Position numbers and translations under genes: made by a program. From Clostridia bacterium (GTDB taxonomy: Bacteria > Bacillota > Clostridia > Christensenellales > Aristaeellaceae): 64,000 bases of DNA. Under the pieces are notes generated by a model, which saw only the letters and a program-made list of their open reading frames with translations, was not told the DNA's origin and did no database searches. The stretch is from contig JAFWQU010000015.1 of NCBI GenBank assembly GCA_017508975.1, positions 1 through 64,000 on the forward strand, read 5' to 3'. Below are positions 33,125 through 41,902 of the stretch, piece by piece. Numbering within the stretch: position 1 is the first letter of the stretch; the number at the start of each line of letters is the position of its first letter.

Positions 33125-34576
33125 TCAGTTCATGGCGATGCCGTTGACATAGAGCGTATAATCGCCCGTGACCACATTCTCCATGCTGCCTTCAAAAGTG
33201 GTAATGCATGTATCCGCCGTCAGCGTCCAGGTGCTGGTGCTGTCCAGTACGACATGGACCGTTCCGATCTCTGTGGAAACCGTGCTGCCCTTCGCGTTCG
33301 TGATCTCGCCGCTGAAGGTGCCTTCAAAGGAGGAGCCGTTCTGCAGGGTCAGCGTCAGGGTGGAATTGTCGCCCACCAGGATCGTGCCGCCCAGGGTCTG
33401 CGCGTCCGCAACCAGCTCCGCCGTGTTGGAGGCGCCGCTCCAGCCGTCGTCGCACACGGAGAGCAGCACGTCGCTGCCTTCGTTGTTCAGCGTCACACCG
33501 GACAGGGTGATCACCGCGTGGGTGTTGGTGACGTGGAACATGTGCCCGCTCAGGCTGGTCAGACTGCCGCCCGTCATGGTGAAGGAAGAGGTGCCGCTGT
33601 CCGCGTCGCCGGACATGGACTGGTAGATCATGATGGTGTCCAGGAAGGTGGCATTGCCGTTCATGGAGGTATTGCTGGCGGTCATGTCGCAGTTTTCCAG
33701 CGTGATGGCGTTCATGCCCTCGATACACACGCCCTCAGACAGGTTGGAAACCAGGGTGGCGTTCTTCACGGTGATGTCCGCCGTGGAGTAGATCGCCGGA
33801 GAGCCCAGGCCGTTGGAAGTATAGGCGCCGCCGTCCACGACCACGGTGCCGCCGCCGCGGTCTGTGCGGATCGGCGCGGAAGACCCGCCGGAGGTCGTAA
33901 CCGTCAGGTTGTTCGCGTACGTGACGCCGCCGCCCGTGGTCATGATACCGCCGGACCCGTTGCCCGTGGTAGTGATGGTCGTGTCAGAGATAATCACCGT
34001 CGTGCCGTCGCCGGCTGCGCCGTTCCGGCCGCTGTTGCCGCCGTAGCAGAAGACGCCGTTCGCGCCGGAGGCCGAGGATTCGATTGTGCCGCCCGTGATT
34101 GTGGCGGTGGAGCCGCCCATCACCAGCAGGGCCGCGTTCAGTCCATAGAAATTGCAGTTGTCGCCGCCGTTGGAATCGCCGGTCTTGGTGACGGTGGGAT
34201 CGGTGATGGTGACGGCGTCCGCCGTATTGACGATCAGCGCGCTTTCGTCCGCGGTGTCGGAGGTGTAGGTCTGGCCCACCTGCTCCGCCGCTTCGGTGAT
34301 CTCAGCGGCAGCCGTGTACTCGAAGGACGAGGTCCTGCCTCCGGGAGGCGTGCCGCCGCCAAAACCGCCGCCATTGCCGGGAGCGCCGTCCGGAGGGGTG
34401 CCGCCGGGGCCGCCGGGCATGCCGCCCTCCGGCGGTTCGGGGGGCGTGCCGCCGGGGAAGCCGCCCTCCGGAGGCTCCGGAGGCATGCCGTTGGTATCGG
34501 GTCCATCCGCAAAGGCGGTCAGGGTGCAGCATACGGCCAGGATGAAGGCCAGCATCATCGCAAAGAATTGTTTCAT
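33125..34576 (-). CDS. secreted beta-helix protein with Pro/Gly-rich N-terminal region
   Basis: This 483-residue protein has a signal peptide (MKQFFAMMLAFILAVCCTLTAFA), a Pro/Gly-rich region of about 60 residues (PPEPPEGGFPGGTPPEP), and then a right-handed beta-helix of Gly/Thr/Ser/Val repeats (ATITGGTIESSASGANGV, GGGTVVVDGGAYTSNG). Such proteins bind or cut polysaccharides or sit on the surface; no catalytic motif is evident. The ATG at 34576 is better spaced from GGAGG than a GTG 9 bases upstream. It is 16 bases from the tannase-like gene, so the two are co-transcribed. Confidence 0.8.
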   Translation of the reverse strand: MKQFFAMMLAFILAVCCTLTAFADGPDTNGMPPEPPEGGFPGGTPPEPPEGGMPGGPGGTPPDGAPGNGGGFGGGTPPGGRTSSFEYTAAAEITEAAEQVGQTYTSDTADESALIVNTADAVTITDPTVTKTGDSNGGDNCNFYGLNAALLVMGGSTATITGGTIESSASGANGVFCYGGNSGRNGAAGDGTTVIISDTTITTTGNGSGGIMTTGGGVTYANNLTVTTSGGSSAPIRTDRGGGTVVVDGGAYTSNGLGSPAIYSTADITVKNATLVSNLSEGVCIEGMNAITLENCDMTASNTSMNGNATFLDTIMIYQSMSGDADSGTSSFTMTGGSLTSLSGHMFHVTNTHAVITLSGVTLNNEGSDVLLSVCDDGWSGASNTAELVADAQTLGGTILVGDNSTLTLTLQNGSSFEGTFSGEITNAKGSTVSTEIGTVHVVLDSTSTWTLTADTCITTFEGSMENVVTGDYTLYVNGIAMN

Positions 34577-34617
34577 CGTGTTCACCTCCGTGTATTCTGC
34601 CCGCCGGAGAGGATCGG

Positions 34618-34657
34618 AAAACCTCCCTCACAGCTGACAATGTCATTGTAAGGGAGG
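34618..34657 (-). terminator. Rho-independent terminator of the two-component operon
   Basis: On the minus strand CCTCCCT pairs with AGGGAGG around a long, partly paired loop, followed by TTTT. It separates the kinase gene from the beta-helix gene. Confidence 0.65.
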
Positions 34658-34684
34658 TTGATTGAAGTAAGATTGAAGAATCCT

Positions 34685-35950
34685 TTATTTTCTGATCGGG
34701 ATGGAAGCGGTGAATTGGACCTTCCCGTCCTGGCAGGAAACGCTGATGCTGCCGCCGTGCTTTTCCACAACTGCTTTCGCAATGGACAGGCCGAGGCCGT
34801 AATGCCGGCCTTCGCTGTTCCGGGCCTCGTCCACCCGGTAGAAGCGGTCAAAGAGGTGTTCCAGCTTGTCCTGCGGAATCTCATCGCCTTCATTGACCAC
34901 ACTCAGTACGGCGTGATGCCCCTGGCGCTTCAGCGAGATCCCGATCTCACTCCCGCTGGCATGCCGGATCGCGTTGTCCAGCAGAATGGAAACCAATTGT
35001 GTGAGTTGAGTTCGATTGCCTGTCAGGGTGATGCCGTCCTCGATCTCCGTCCGAAAAGCTCTGCCGCGGTCAAAGGCGAGGGTTTCAAGCGCAAGGGTTT
35101 CCCCGGTGACGGTGCGGGAGAAGTCCACCTGTTCCATGGGCGCCTCCGCGTTCTCCGCCCGAGAGAGGTCCAGCAGCTGCGTGACCAGCCCGCCCATGCG
35201 CTCGTTCTCGTAACGGATATTGGCCAGCCATTCGTTTTCGCCGATCTCCCTGGCCAGCATTTCAGCGTTGGTGCTGATGACGGCGACCGGCGTTTTCAAC
35301 TCGTGGCTGGCGTCGGAGATAAACCGCTTCTGCCGCTGGTCATTCTCTTCCAGCGGCCGGATGATGCGTTTGGACAGAACCAGCGAAATGAAGAACATCA
35401 CGAGAATAGCGGCACCGCCGATGATCAGCACATTGCGCAGCAGCGTGTTCAGGCCGCTCTCCGACACGGTGTTGTCCATCAGGGCGACCAACGTATAATT
35501 CGGCCTGCGGTCCACAATATAGGTCAGGGCGCCGGTACGTCCGGATGCGGTGTTTCCGGCCAGGATTTCTTTCGCAATGCCGATCAGTTCTTCTACGCTG
35601 TAAACCTCTTTCTCTCCGTTATCCACCGCAATCACGGTGTCGTTCTCCCCAAAGGCAACGGAATAGAACGTGGAAAGCTGATAATCCGGCTTCTGGTCCA
35701 GCGGCGGCCTTCCCGGCGGTTCCGGGGCATGTGTGTCAGGCATGTCCGGCGGTGCATCCGGCGGCACTGCAGGGACGCCGGTCTCGCTGTCCAGGTAATA
35801 GAGCTCCACATGCCGTTTCAGCATCGCCATGTTTTCCTGCCGAATCTCCCGATAGCTGGCCAGCAGAATCACGGACAGGGTGATGGCGAACAGCAGGACC
35901 AGCGATCCCATGATAGCCAGAATGATCTTTTTTCTGGATCGCTTAAACAT
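34685..35950 (-). CDS. sensor histidine kinase
   Basis: This 421-residue kinase has a membrane segment near the N-terminus (ILAIMGSLVLLFAITLSVILL), an external sensor of about 130 residues, and a second membrane segment (VLIIGGAAILVMFFISLVL). The cytoplasmic part has the H-box SHELKTPVAVI, N-box LLDNAIRHA and G-box HYGLGLSIAKAVV. The sensor includes a Pro-rich stretch (PAVPPDAPPDMPDTHAPEPP), echoing the Pro/Gly-rich regions of the two secreted proteins downstream. It overlaps the response regulator by 8 bases. The stimulus is unknown. Confidence 0.93.
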   Translation of the reverse strand: MFKRSRKKIILAIMGSLVLLFAITLSVILLASYREIRQENMAMLKRHVELYYLDSETGVPAVPPDAPPDMPDTHAPEPPGRPPLDQKPDYQLSTFYSVAFGENDTVIAVDNGEKEVYSVEELIGIAKEILAGNTASGRTGALTYIVDRRPNYTLVALMDNTVSESGLNTLLRNVLIIGGAAILVMFFISLVLSKRIIRPLEENDQRQKRFISDASHELKTPVAVISTNAEMLAREIGENEWLANIRYENERMGGLVTQLLDLSRAENAEAPMEQVDFSRTVTGETLALETLAFDRGRAFRTEIEDGITLTGNRTQLTQLVSILLDNAIRHASGSEIGISLKRQGHHAVLSVVNEGDEIPQDKLEHLFDRFYRVDEARNSEGRHYGLGLSIAKAVVEKHGGSISVSCQDGKVQFTASIPIRK

Positions 35951-36626
35951 CTTTCTCCCTCAATTCATATCCCAGGCCGCGCACAGCCTTGATCTCAACA
36001 CTCGAGCCGACAAAAGCCAGCTTCTTCCGCGTGAAGGACATGTATACTTCCACGTTGTTATACTCGGCCTCGTTCTCAAAGCCCCAGATTTTCACGGCCA
36101 GCTGTTCTCTCGTCATGATCTGGCCCTGGTTTGAGAACATGTACTCCAGGATGCGGAGCTCCTTCTCGCTGAGCCGGACGTTCTGTCCCGTTGACGCACA
36201 GGTAAGGGTCGCCGTCGACGGATCGAGCGACAAATCGCCGTAACGCAGGCTCCCGTCCTGAAAGCTTGCACTCCGGCGGCCCAGCGCCCTGATTCTTGCC
36301 AGCAGCTCCTTCGTCTGGAAGGGCTTTGTGAGATAATCGTCAGCGCCGCTGTCCAGACCTTCGACCTTGTCATCCAGCTGGCTTTTTGCCGTCAGCATCA
36401 GAATCGGGGTCTTCACGCCGCTATGTCTGGCATTTCTGGCTACGTCAAAGCCGTTCATCTCCGGCATCATCACATCCAGCACGGCGATGTCATACACGCC
36501 GCTCTCCAATGCCACAAGGGCGGCCTCGCCGTCTGAGACATGATCCACATCATATTTTTCCTGCTTCAGCAGGGCGACAAGCGCCGCTGCCATCCGCTTT
36601 TCGTCTTCCGCCAGCAGAACCCGCAT
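35943..36626 (-). CDS. OmpR/PhoB-type response regulator
   Basis: This 227-residue regulator has a receiver domain (residues 1-120: LLAEDE, phosphoacceptor Asp in VLDVMMPEMNG, MLTAKS, DYLTKPF) and a winged-helix DNA-binding domain (LSEKELRILEYMFSNQGQIM, VEVYMSFTRKKL, VRGLGYELRE). The ATG at 36626 has AGGCGG eight bases upstream; the frame is open farther upstream but without a start signal. With its kinase it probably controls the neighbouring secreted-protein genes, by position. Confidence 0.93.
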   Translation of the reverse strand: MRVLLAEDEKRMAAALVALLKQEKYDVDHVSDGEAALVALESGVYDIAVLDVMMPEMNGFDVARNARHSGVKTPILMLTAKSQLDDKVEGLDSGADDYLTKPFQTKELLARIRALGRRSASFQDGSLRYGDLSLDPSTATLTCASTGQNVRLSEKELRILEYMFSNQGQIMTREQLAVKIWGFENEAEYNNVEVYMSFTRKKLAFVGSSVEIKAVRGLGYELREKDV

Positions 36627-36829
36627 TTCACCACCGCCTTTCAGAACCATGATACCCGGAAAGATTGAGGAAAAATTGAACCGCGCTGCGCTTTTTCTCT
36701 GCCAAGTATACCATAGGACGGGCTGATTGACCAGAGAACTTTGGATAGGCCGGCAGCTAACGGAATCCGAACGGCTGTCAGCCTGCATCGCAGAAAGAAC
36801 AGAAAAGAACAGGAACGATAATCCATCTC

Positions 36830-36959
36830 ATACTAATCTCAAGTAAAATTGCAAATCAAGAAAAGGCATGTAACCGAAGGTCCAGGGCGATCGGAAAGCC
36901 GCCAGTCCGGCCGCGAAACCTCGCTGTCGACAATAAGCATTCTAAACTGAGATTGGTAT
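36830..36959 (-). repeat. interspersed palindromic repeat, copy 9 (internally deleted)
   Basis: Ends are intact, but the core reads GGAAAGCCGCCAGTCCGG and then jumps to the left half, so most of the second arm of the main hairpin and the GC hairpin are lost. It encodes the last residues and stop of the adjacent acetyltransferase. Confidence 0.9.
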
Positions 36960-37397
36960 GAGATGCAATTCGATTTCATCCAGCTCGTTTGTGATGGCGT
37001 TCCTTCTGCCCGTTTCCCGGAAGCCCATTCGGCGATAGAGTCTCTCCGCGCCGGCATTGTTCTCGAGGATCCACAGTACAGGAATACCCGTGCACTGGTT
37101 TATCGCGAATTGCAGCAGTTTTGTCCCATAGCCTCTGTTCTGCATCTCAGGCAGAACGTAAAGATCCTCGATCAGACTGCCGGTCACGGAAACAATCCCC
37201 ACCGGTTTTTCATCCGCCAGCATATAGGCCTTTGCGCCGCCGTTCATTTTGTTTTGCAGGTACTCCCGCTGCCGCTCCGGCGTATGCTTTTCGATGAACT
37301 CCGGTGTGCAGAACGCCCGGTGTGATTCCTTCCAGGAGATTGAATGGATCTCCGCGGCCTGGAGGATGTTTGTGTGATCTACCGGTATGATCGTCAT
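36942..37397 (-). CDS. GNAT-family N-acetyltransferase under a shared TetR operator
   Basis: This 151-residue protein is a GNAT domain: LYVLPEMQNRGYGTKLLQFA carries the acetyl-CoA loop, and NNAGAERLYRRMGFRETG is motif B. The ATG at 37397 is preceded by AAGGGAAAAGAG. The last codons (IPISV) and the TAG stop come from the terminal bases of a repeat element, so the original C-terminus may have been cut off. Its promoter has the same two operators as the tetR gene at 10.6 kb. The substrate is unknown. Confidence 0.85.
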   Translation of the reverse strand: MTIIPVDHTNILQAAEIHSISWKESHRAFCTPEFIEKHTPERQREYLQNKMNGGAKAYMLADEKPVGIVSVTGSLIEDLYVLPEMQNRGYGTKLLQFAINQCTGIPVLWILENNAGAERLYRRMGFRETGRRNAITNELDEIELHLIPISV

Positions 37398-37465
37398 TCT
37401 CTTTTCCCTTTGCCTTCCCCGCTGCGAGGCCGGGCAGCATGCCCGCCATCTCCGCTTTAAGTTAA

Positions 37466-37512
37466 ATGACCTTTCGTTCACTCATTATAGTGAACGAAAG
37501 GTCACTTGTCAA
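37466..37512 (-). promoter_or_regulatory. promoter with the same two operators as tetR at 10.6 kb
   Basis: On the minus strand TTGACA (37507-37512) and TATAAT (37484-37489) are 17 bases apart. GTGAACGAAAGGTCAC (37490-37505) fills the spacer, and ATGACCTTTCGTTCAC (37466-37481) follows the -10 box. The layout is the same as at 10656-10702. Confidence 0.82.
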
Positions 37513-37574
37513 TCTGTATATGGATTATACATTATGAGCACTCAGGAGAGGGCTCGGAATTATGAGACCGGGCA

Positions 37575-38693
37575 TCAGCTGTTCTGTGTGTTTCCCACTC
37601 CGTTGGCGGGGATGAAATTCAGGCTGCTCAGGAAGTCGACAGCCGTCTGCAGCTGATCATCGGTCAGGGTTTGGCTGGCGGCGCCGGGGTTCGGGGAGAG
37701 CAGGAACTCGATGGCGTAGCCCTTGTACAGGGAGAAGATGCTGATGAAGTCCTCATCGCTGCCGGCTTCCCTGGCAATCAGGAGCCTGGTCCCCGCGGCG
37801 GTGTACATCTCGGAGAAAGCCACCGCGTTCATTTCCATGTAGGACTGCTTCAGCAAAGCCGTATCCTGTTCGCTCAGGTCGTTCAGCCGCTCCACGCCGG
37901 CGAACATTTCATCAAACGCGATCGTCAGCATCATCTGAGGCCGCTGGACGTCGTCCGTGGTCAGAGAGGCGATGATCCGGCTGCTCTGGGAGGAAATCAG
38001 CTGCAGGGTGTATCCCTCGGGGATCATGCCCTGAATCAGGAACTGTCCGTTCACGTTCAGCGTGCCGATCCGGGTTTCCGTGTCCACGGAGGGCTGCGGC
38101 GCCGGAATGATCATCAGGAAGGACTTCATGACATACCCGACGCTGCCGGAGGCGGGATCCGTCACATGGAACCAGTTCGGGGTTTCCGCGAAAGCGGTCA
38201 GCTGCGTGCCGTCAGGGCAGTACTCCACGCGCGCGGCGTTCCAGGAGGGCAGGGTCCGCATGTCCGCCCAGCCGGTGGAGCGGCCAGCCACAACCTGGAC
38301 TTGGACGGGCGTGATGGCAACCTCGCTCTGAAGCTCCTCCGTGCCCGGATCGTCCTGAGGATCGGGAGTCGGGGCGGGCGTGGGAGCGGGAGCGGGTCTG
38401 GGGGCCGGCTTGTACCACTGCAGGAAGCGGCTCTGCACCCATCCGATCACGCTGTTGTACCGGATGCCGCACCAGTCACCGTCAAACACGGTCACGTGAA
38501 CGGCTGCGCCGTATTCCAGATGGCCGATGATGTTATCCCCGGTCCGGGGATCGCTGCGCACGTTGAGGGACCCTCCGTTCTCGGTGTAGACGTACATGGT
38601 TGACTCTGCGCCAATCGCCTCCGCGGAGGCGAAGGACGCCGCCATGGTCATCAGCAGCACAGCGGCTGCCAGGATGGAAACAAACTTCTTCAT
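37575..38693 (-). CDS. secreted protein with two SH3-like domains and a C-terminal secreted-family domain
   Basis: This 372-residue protein has a signal peptide (MKKFVSILAAAVLLMTMAASFASA), an SH3-type domain (SLNVRSDPRTGDNIIGHL, residues about 33-92), a Pro-rich linker (PAPRPAPAPTPAPTP), a second SH3-like domain (MRTLPSWNAARVEYCPDG, about 140-195), and from about 210 a domain starting IGTLNVNGQFLIQGMIPEGY. The first two-thirds resemble the protein at 54483-55082, and the last domain resembles the one at 55115-55642. Bacterial SH3 domains often bind cell wall. It is expressed alone, with a good AAGGAG site. Confidence 0.85.
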   Translation of the reverse strand: MKKFVSILAAAVLLMTMAASFASAEAIGAESTMYVYTENGGSLNVRSDPRTGDNIIGHLEYGAAVHVTVFDGDWCGIRYNSVIGWVQSRFLQWYKPAPRPAPAPTPAPTPDPQDDPGTEELQSEVAITPVQVQVVAGRSTGWADMRTLPSWNAARVEYCPDGTQLTAFAETPNWFHVTDPASGSVGYVMKSFLMIIPAPQPSVDTETRIGTLNVNGQFLIQGMIPEGYTLQLISSQSSRIIASLTTDDVQRPQMMLTIAFDEMFAGVERLNDLSEQDTALLKQSYMEMNAVAFSEMYTAAGTRLLIAREAGSDEDFISIFSLYKGYAIEFLLSPNPGAASQTLTDDQLQTAVDFLSSLNFIPANGVGNTQNS

Positions 38694-39073
38694 AAATCGG
38701 TTCTCCTTTTGTGTTGTTGGTGTTCTTGGTCATGGCCTGTCACAGACAGGATGTTCACGGGCGGCGTTTGTCCATGATCCCGGAAGCTCCCGGTTTCCTC
38801 CTGTCCGGGCCGGGTCTCCCGGATCTCTTCCGCGGGGACACTGTCGGGACCGTCTATATCTGCTCCGTTTTCCTGTATCCGCGGCGGGTTTGTCACGCGC
38901 CGCACTTGTTGGTACGCAGCACAGCTGAACATGGCAGTTCTTCTGGCAAAAAATGGCGATTTCTCCCCTTCTGCCGGATTGAATCCACATTTTGGGATGG
39001 AATTTGACCGGAAAGTATGGTATGTTTGTGGTACGCCGACGGCTCGTCATACCGTGATTTGAAGGAGGAAACT

Positions 39074-39655
39074 ATGTTAAAGGATTATGAGACAGATAAA
39101 CCGATTCTTGAAACAGACAGATTGATTATTCGTACGCTTAACCATAACGATGTGACTGACTTAAGCGAGTGGCTGGGGAGAGATGAAATCTATACCTATT
39201 GGGGAAGAAAAGCAAGCAGGAACGAGAAAAATCCCGAACTTATGTTTGGTCCTGATCCCCGCCCTTGGGTAAAAAGAAAACCTTCTCCTGATTTTGATTG
39301 GGGAATTGTATTGAAAGAATCCAATAAAGTGGTGGGCATGATTGCGGTCTTTAATATCCAAAATGCCAGAATGGGTGATATAGGATACAGAGTTCATCCG
39401 GAGTACTGGAATAGGGGAATTACTACGGAAGCTTTAAAGGAAGTGGTACGGTTTATATTTGAGAACACAGAAATAGACCGGTTGAATGGGCGTGCGGATG
39501 TAAGAAACATTGCCTCAAATAAGGTTATGGAAAAATGTGGTTTTATAAAAGAAGGAACCATTCGCCAAGGGAAAATGGTTTCTGTTTATTGCGATTACAA
39601 TATTTATGGTATGCTCAGAGCTGATTATGAGGGCTTGCAAGGTAAGAATAATTAG
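39074..39655 (+). CDS. RimJ/RimL-type GNAT acetyltransferase, AT-rich
   Basis: This 193-residue protein starts LETDRLIIRTLNHNDVTDL, the RimJ-like N-terminus; RVHPEYWNRGITTEALKEV is the acetyl-CoA region, and VRNIASNKVMEKCGFIKEG is motif B. GGAGGAAACT precedes the ATG at 39074. It is visibly more AT-rich than its neighbours, a sign of recent transfer. It stands alone between a 380-base gene-free stretch (38694-39073, in which I see nothing else) and a repeat element. The substrate is unknown. Confidence 0.9.
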   Translation: MLKDYETDKPILETDRLIIRTLNHNDVTDLSEWLGRDEIYTYWGRKASRNEKNPELMFGPDPRPWVKRKPSPDFDWGIVLKESNKVVGMIAVFNIQNARMGDIGYRVHPEYWNRGITTEALKEVVRFIFENTEIDRLNGRADVRNIASNKVMEKCGFIKEGTIRQGKMVSVYCDYNIYGMLRADYEGLQGKNN

Positions 39656-39658
39656 ATA

Positions 39659-39812
39659 ATGCCAATCTCAAGTAAAACTGCAAATCAAGAAAAGGCATGT
39701 AACCGAAGGTCCAGGGCGATCGGAAAGCCGCCAGTCCGGCTACGGACCTGGTCGCGCCCGCAGGCGCGAAATCTCACTGTTGACGATAAGTCTATAAAAC
39801 TGATAACAGTAT
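39659..39812 (-). repeat. interspersed palindromic repeat, copy 10 (long variant)
   Basis: It has the same extra CCAGTCCGGCTACGGACC insert as copy 1. Its outer end is degenerate (AAAACTGATAACAGTAT). It starts 4 bases after the stop of the acetyltransferase. Confidence 0.88.
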
Positions 39813-39860
39813 AAATCCGAGTTTGTCGGGAAACATGCCTTCCGGAAAGGAGGTCGAGCG

Positions 39861-40688
39861 ATGGTCTGCTTATCCAGGGAATCAATGGTGTCGGCCTTTG
39901 AAAAATATCTGAAGACAGTCTTTGAACATCCGGAAATCATCAGCGCCAGTGTAAAAACGATCACCATCAATCGGGAAAACACAGAGGCAGCTGGAAAACG
40001 TGCTTTTGAAGCCGGGTTTCACGACTGCTGCAGCGACATCGATTTGTCGGTGAAAGTACAGCTTCCGTCAGACGGCTCCGTCACACCGGATAGGTATATG
40101 AAACGAATTGACAGGTTCGGGATCAATACTGTTTCTGCTCTGGGCTGGTGCTTTGTTCCGGAAAACAGAATATACCGGATCATCTTCCGGGACGGTATGC
40201 GATATGATTTTGGATTTGAATTCGAATTTGCTGAAGATGCAAATCTGGATCTTGGTGAACAGCCGGATCCCGGCGAGCAGAGTGTTCACTGGCCGGAAGA
40301 GAATATCAACCGTTTCTGGTTTGTCCAGATACAGGCGCTCGGAAAACTGTACCGGAAGGATTACCTGATCAGCAGTCATCTGGCAAACATGAACTGCAAT
40401 GAAATGCTGGTTATGCAGATGGTTCTCCGGGATCTCAAATATGGGACGAATCATCACAGGTATGGTTATGCGGAAGAGCTGGAGTATGTCAGGGATTTGG
40501 GGAAGGCGCCTTACAGAACGGGAGATCAGACCTTCGACCGGATTGCTGATCATCTGTATGCGGCGGCTTTAGCCTGTGACAGACTGGCGAAGGAGTTTTA
40601 TCCGCATTATCAAAACAGAAGCGCTGACTTTTTTGCCATATGGGATTGTTATGAATCCGCAGGGCGGTCTGCTTCCTCAAACCGTTAG
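39861..40688 (+). CDS. nucleotidyltransferase, possibly aminoglycoside adenylyltransferase-like
   Basis: This 275-residue protein has CCSDIDLSVKVQLP, which looks like the D-x-D metal-binding strand of nucleotidyltransferases, and RYDFGFEFEF as a possible third acidic strand. The helical C-terminal half (YLISSHLANMNCNEMLVMQM, DRLAKEFYPHYQNRSADFF) resembles ANT(6)-type streptomycin adenylyltransferases. The usual glycine-serine pair before D-x-D is replaced by CS. GGAGG precedes the ATG. Drug inactivation is a possibility, not shown. Confidence 0.65.
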   Translation: MVCLSRESMVSAFEKYLKTVFEHPEIISASVKTITINRENTEAAGKRAFEAGFHDCCSDIDLSVKVQLPSDGSVTPDRYMKRIDRFGINTVSALGWCFVPENRIYRIIFRDGMRYDFGFEFEFAEDANLDLGEQPDPGEQSVHWPEENINRFWFVQIQALGKLYRKDYLISSHLANMNCNEMLVMQMVLRDLKYGTNHHRYGYAEELEYVRDLGKAPYRTGDQTFDRIADHLYAAALACDRLAKEFYPHYQNRSADFFAIWDCYESAGRSASSNR

Positions 40689-40770
40689 GGCAGATTCCGG
40701 TTTGCCGATTCAGAAAACCGGAATTCACAGATTCGAATGTTTTGACTTCTCCGGACTAATCCGGATATGG

Positions 40771-40874
40771 ACTTTATTTCGCGGCCTGCGGGCCGCGACC
40801 AGGGCTTTCCGATCGCCCTGGACCTTCGGATACATGCTGTTGCTGGATATGCAGTTCTTACTTGAGATTGGTAT
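40771..40874 (+). repeat. interspersed palindromic repeat, copy 11 (5'-truncated)
   Basis: It begins at the GC hairpin (TTTCGCGGCCTGCGG) and runs to the right end TTGAGATTGGTAT. The left end is missing. It is joined directly to copy 12. Confidence 0.9.
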
Positions 40875-41001
40875 CAGTTTAGAATGCTTATCGTCAACAG
40901 TGAGTTTTCGCGCCTGCGGGCGCGACCAGGGCTTTCCGATCGCCCTGGACCTTCGGTTACATGCTGTTACTGGATTTGCGGTTTTTACTTGAGAGTGGTA
41001 T
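40866..41001 (+). repeat. interspersed palindromic repeat, copy 12 (tandem with copy 11)
   Basis: GAGATTGGTAT of copy 11 continues into CAGTTTAGAATGC, so the two share one end, as if joined by recombination at the terminal repeat. The right end is GAGAGTGGTAT. Confidence 0.9.
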
Positions 41002-41017
41002 GAAGAGGAGTTTGCAG

Positions 41018-41719
41018 ATGAACAGAGACGAGATTGCGGCCGAACTGTACAGTCTGCAGGACAGGAAATATGCGGCCCTGCAGGCGACGATTCTCCCGAC
41101 CGTGCCGCCGGAGAGGATCATCGGCGTCAGAACCCCTGCGCTGCGCGCCATGGCGGCAAGGCTTGCCCGGGATGAAGGGAAAGAGGCATTCCTGGAACTG
41201 CTGCCGCATCCAACCTTTGATGAGGACCAGCTGCACGCGTTTGTGATTTCGCTGGAGAAGGATTTCGATCCATGCATCCGGGAAGTCGGGCGGTTTCTTC
41301 CGTATATCGACAACTGGGCCACCTGTGATCAGCTCTCCCCGAGGGTGTTCAGGAAAGAGCCGGAGAGACTGCTGCCCTATATTCGGACATGGATCCGGTC
41401 CGAGCATGTGTATACCGTCCGTTTTGCCGTTGGAATGCTGATGCAGCACTTTCTGGGCGAAAGATTCAGGCCGGAGTATGCGGACATGGTCGCGGCAATC
41501 AGATCGGATGAATACTACATCAATATGATGATCGCCTGGTATTTTGCGACGGCCCTCGCAAAGCAGTATGACCTTATCCTTCCGTATCTGGAAGACCGAA
41601 GGCTGGATGCGTGGACGCACAACAAAGCAATTCAGAAAAGTCTGGAAAGCTTCAGGATCACGCCGGAGCAGAAAGCTTATCTGAGAACGCTGAAGGCCGG
41701 AAAAAAGGCAGGCCGCTGA
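41018..41719 (+). CDS. AlkD-like DNA alkylation repair protein
   Basis: This 233-residue, all-helical protein resembles the AlkD/DNA alkylation repair family of HEAT-like-repeat glycosylases: GVRTPALRAMAARLAR, FLPYIDNWATCDQLSP, YTVRFAVGMLMQHFL, YINMMIAWYFATALAK, and LDAWTHNKAIQKSLES near the end. Such proteins remove bulky or positively charged alkylated bases. GAGGAG lies before the ATG at 41018. It follows two tandem repeat copies and stands alone. Confidence 0.88.
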   Translation: MNRDEIAAELYSLQDRKYAALQATILPTVPPERIIGVRTPALRAMAARLARDEGKEAFLELLPHPTFDEDQLHAFVISLEKDFDPCIREVGRFLPYIDNWATCDQLSPRVFRKEPERLLPYIRTWIRSEHVYTVRFAVGMLMQHFLGERFRPEYADMVAAIRSDEYYINMMIAWYFATALAKQYDLILPYLEDRRLDAWTHNKAIQKSLESFRITPEQKAYLRTLKAGKKAGR

Positions 41720-41902
41720 TCCCCGGACAACCGGCCGAATCAGCACAGGGAGACAGTTGCATGCAGCGCGAATGCGGGATGACCGTTCGGGAGACGAACT
41801 GCCTCCTTTTCCGGAACCAGTCCGGTTGACGGACGACATTCCGCATGATAAAATTCCTGCTGCATTCCAAAATGGATGTATATTCCTCCGGAGGTGCTGC
41901 AT

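Noticed and set aside
30982..34651. Two long plus-strand open frames opposite the tannase-like and beta-helix genes
   Set aside because: They mirror genes with signal peptides and good ribosome sites; their translations are His/Arg/Gly-rich and lack motifs.
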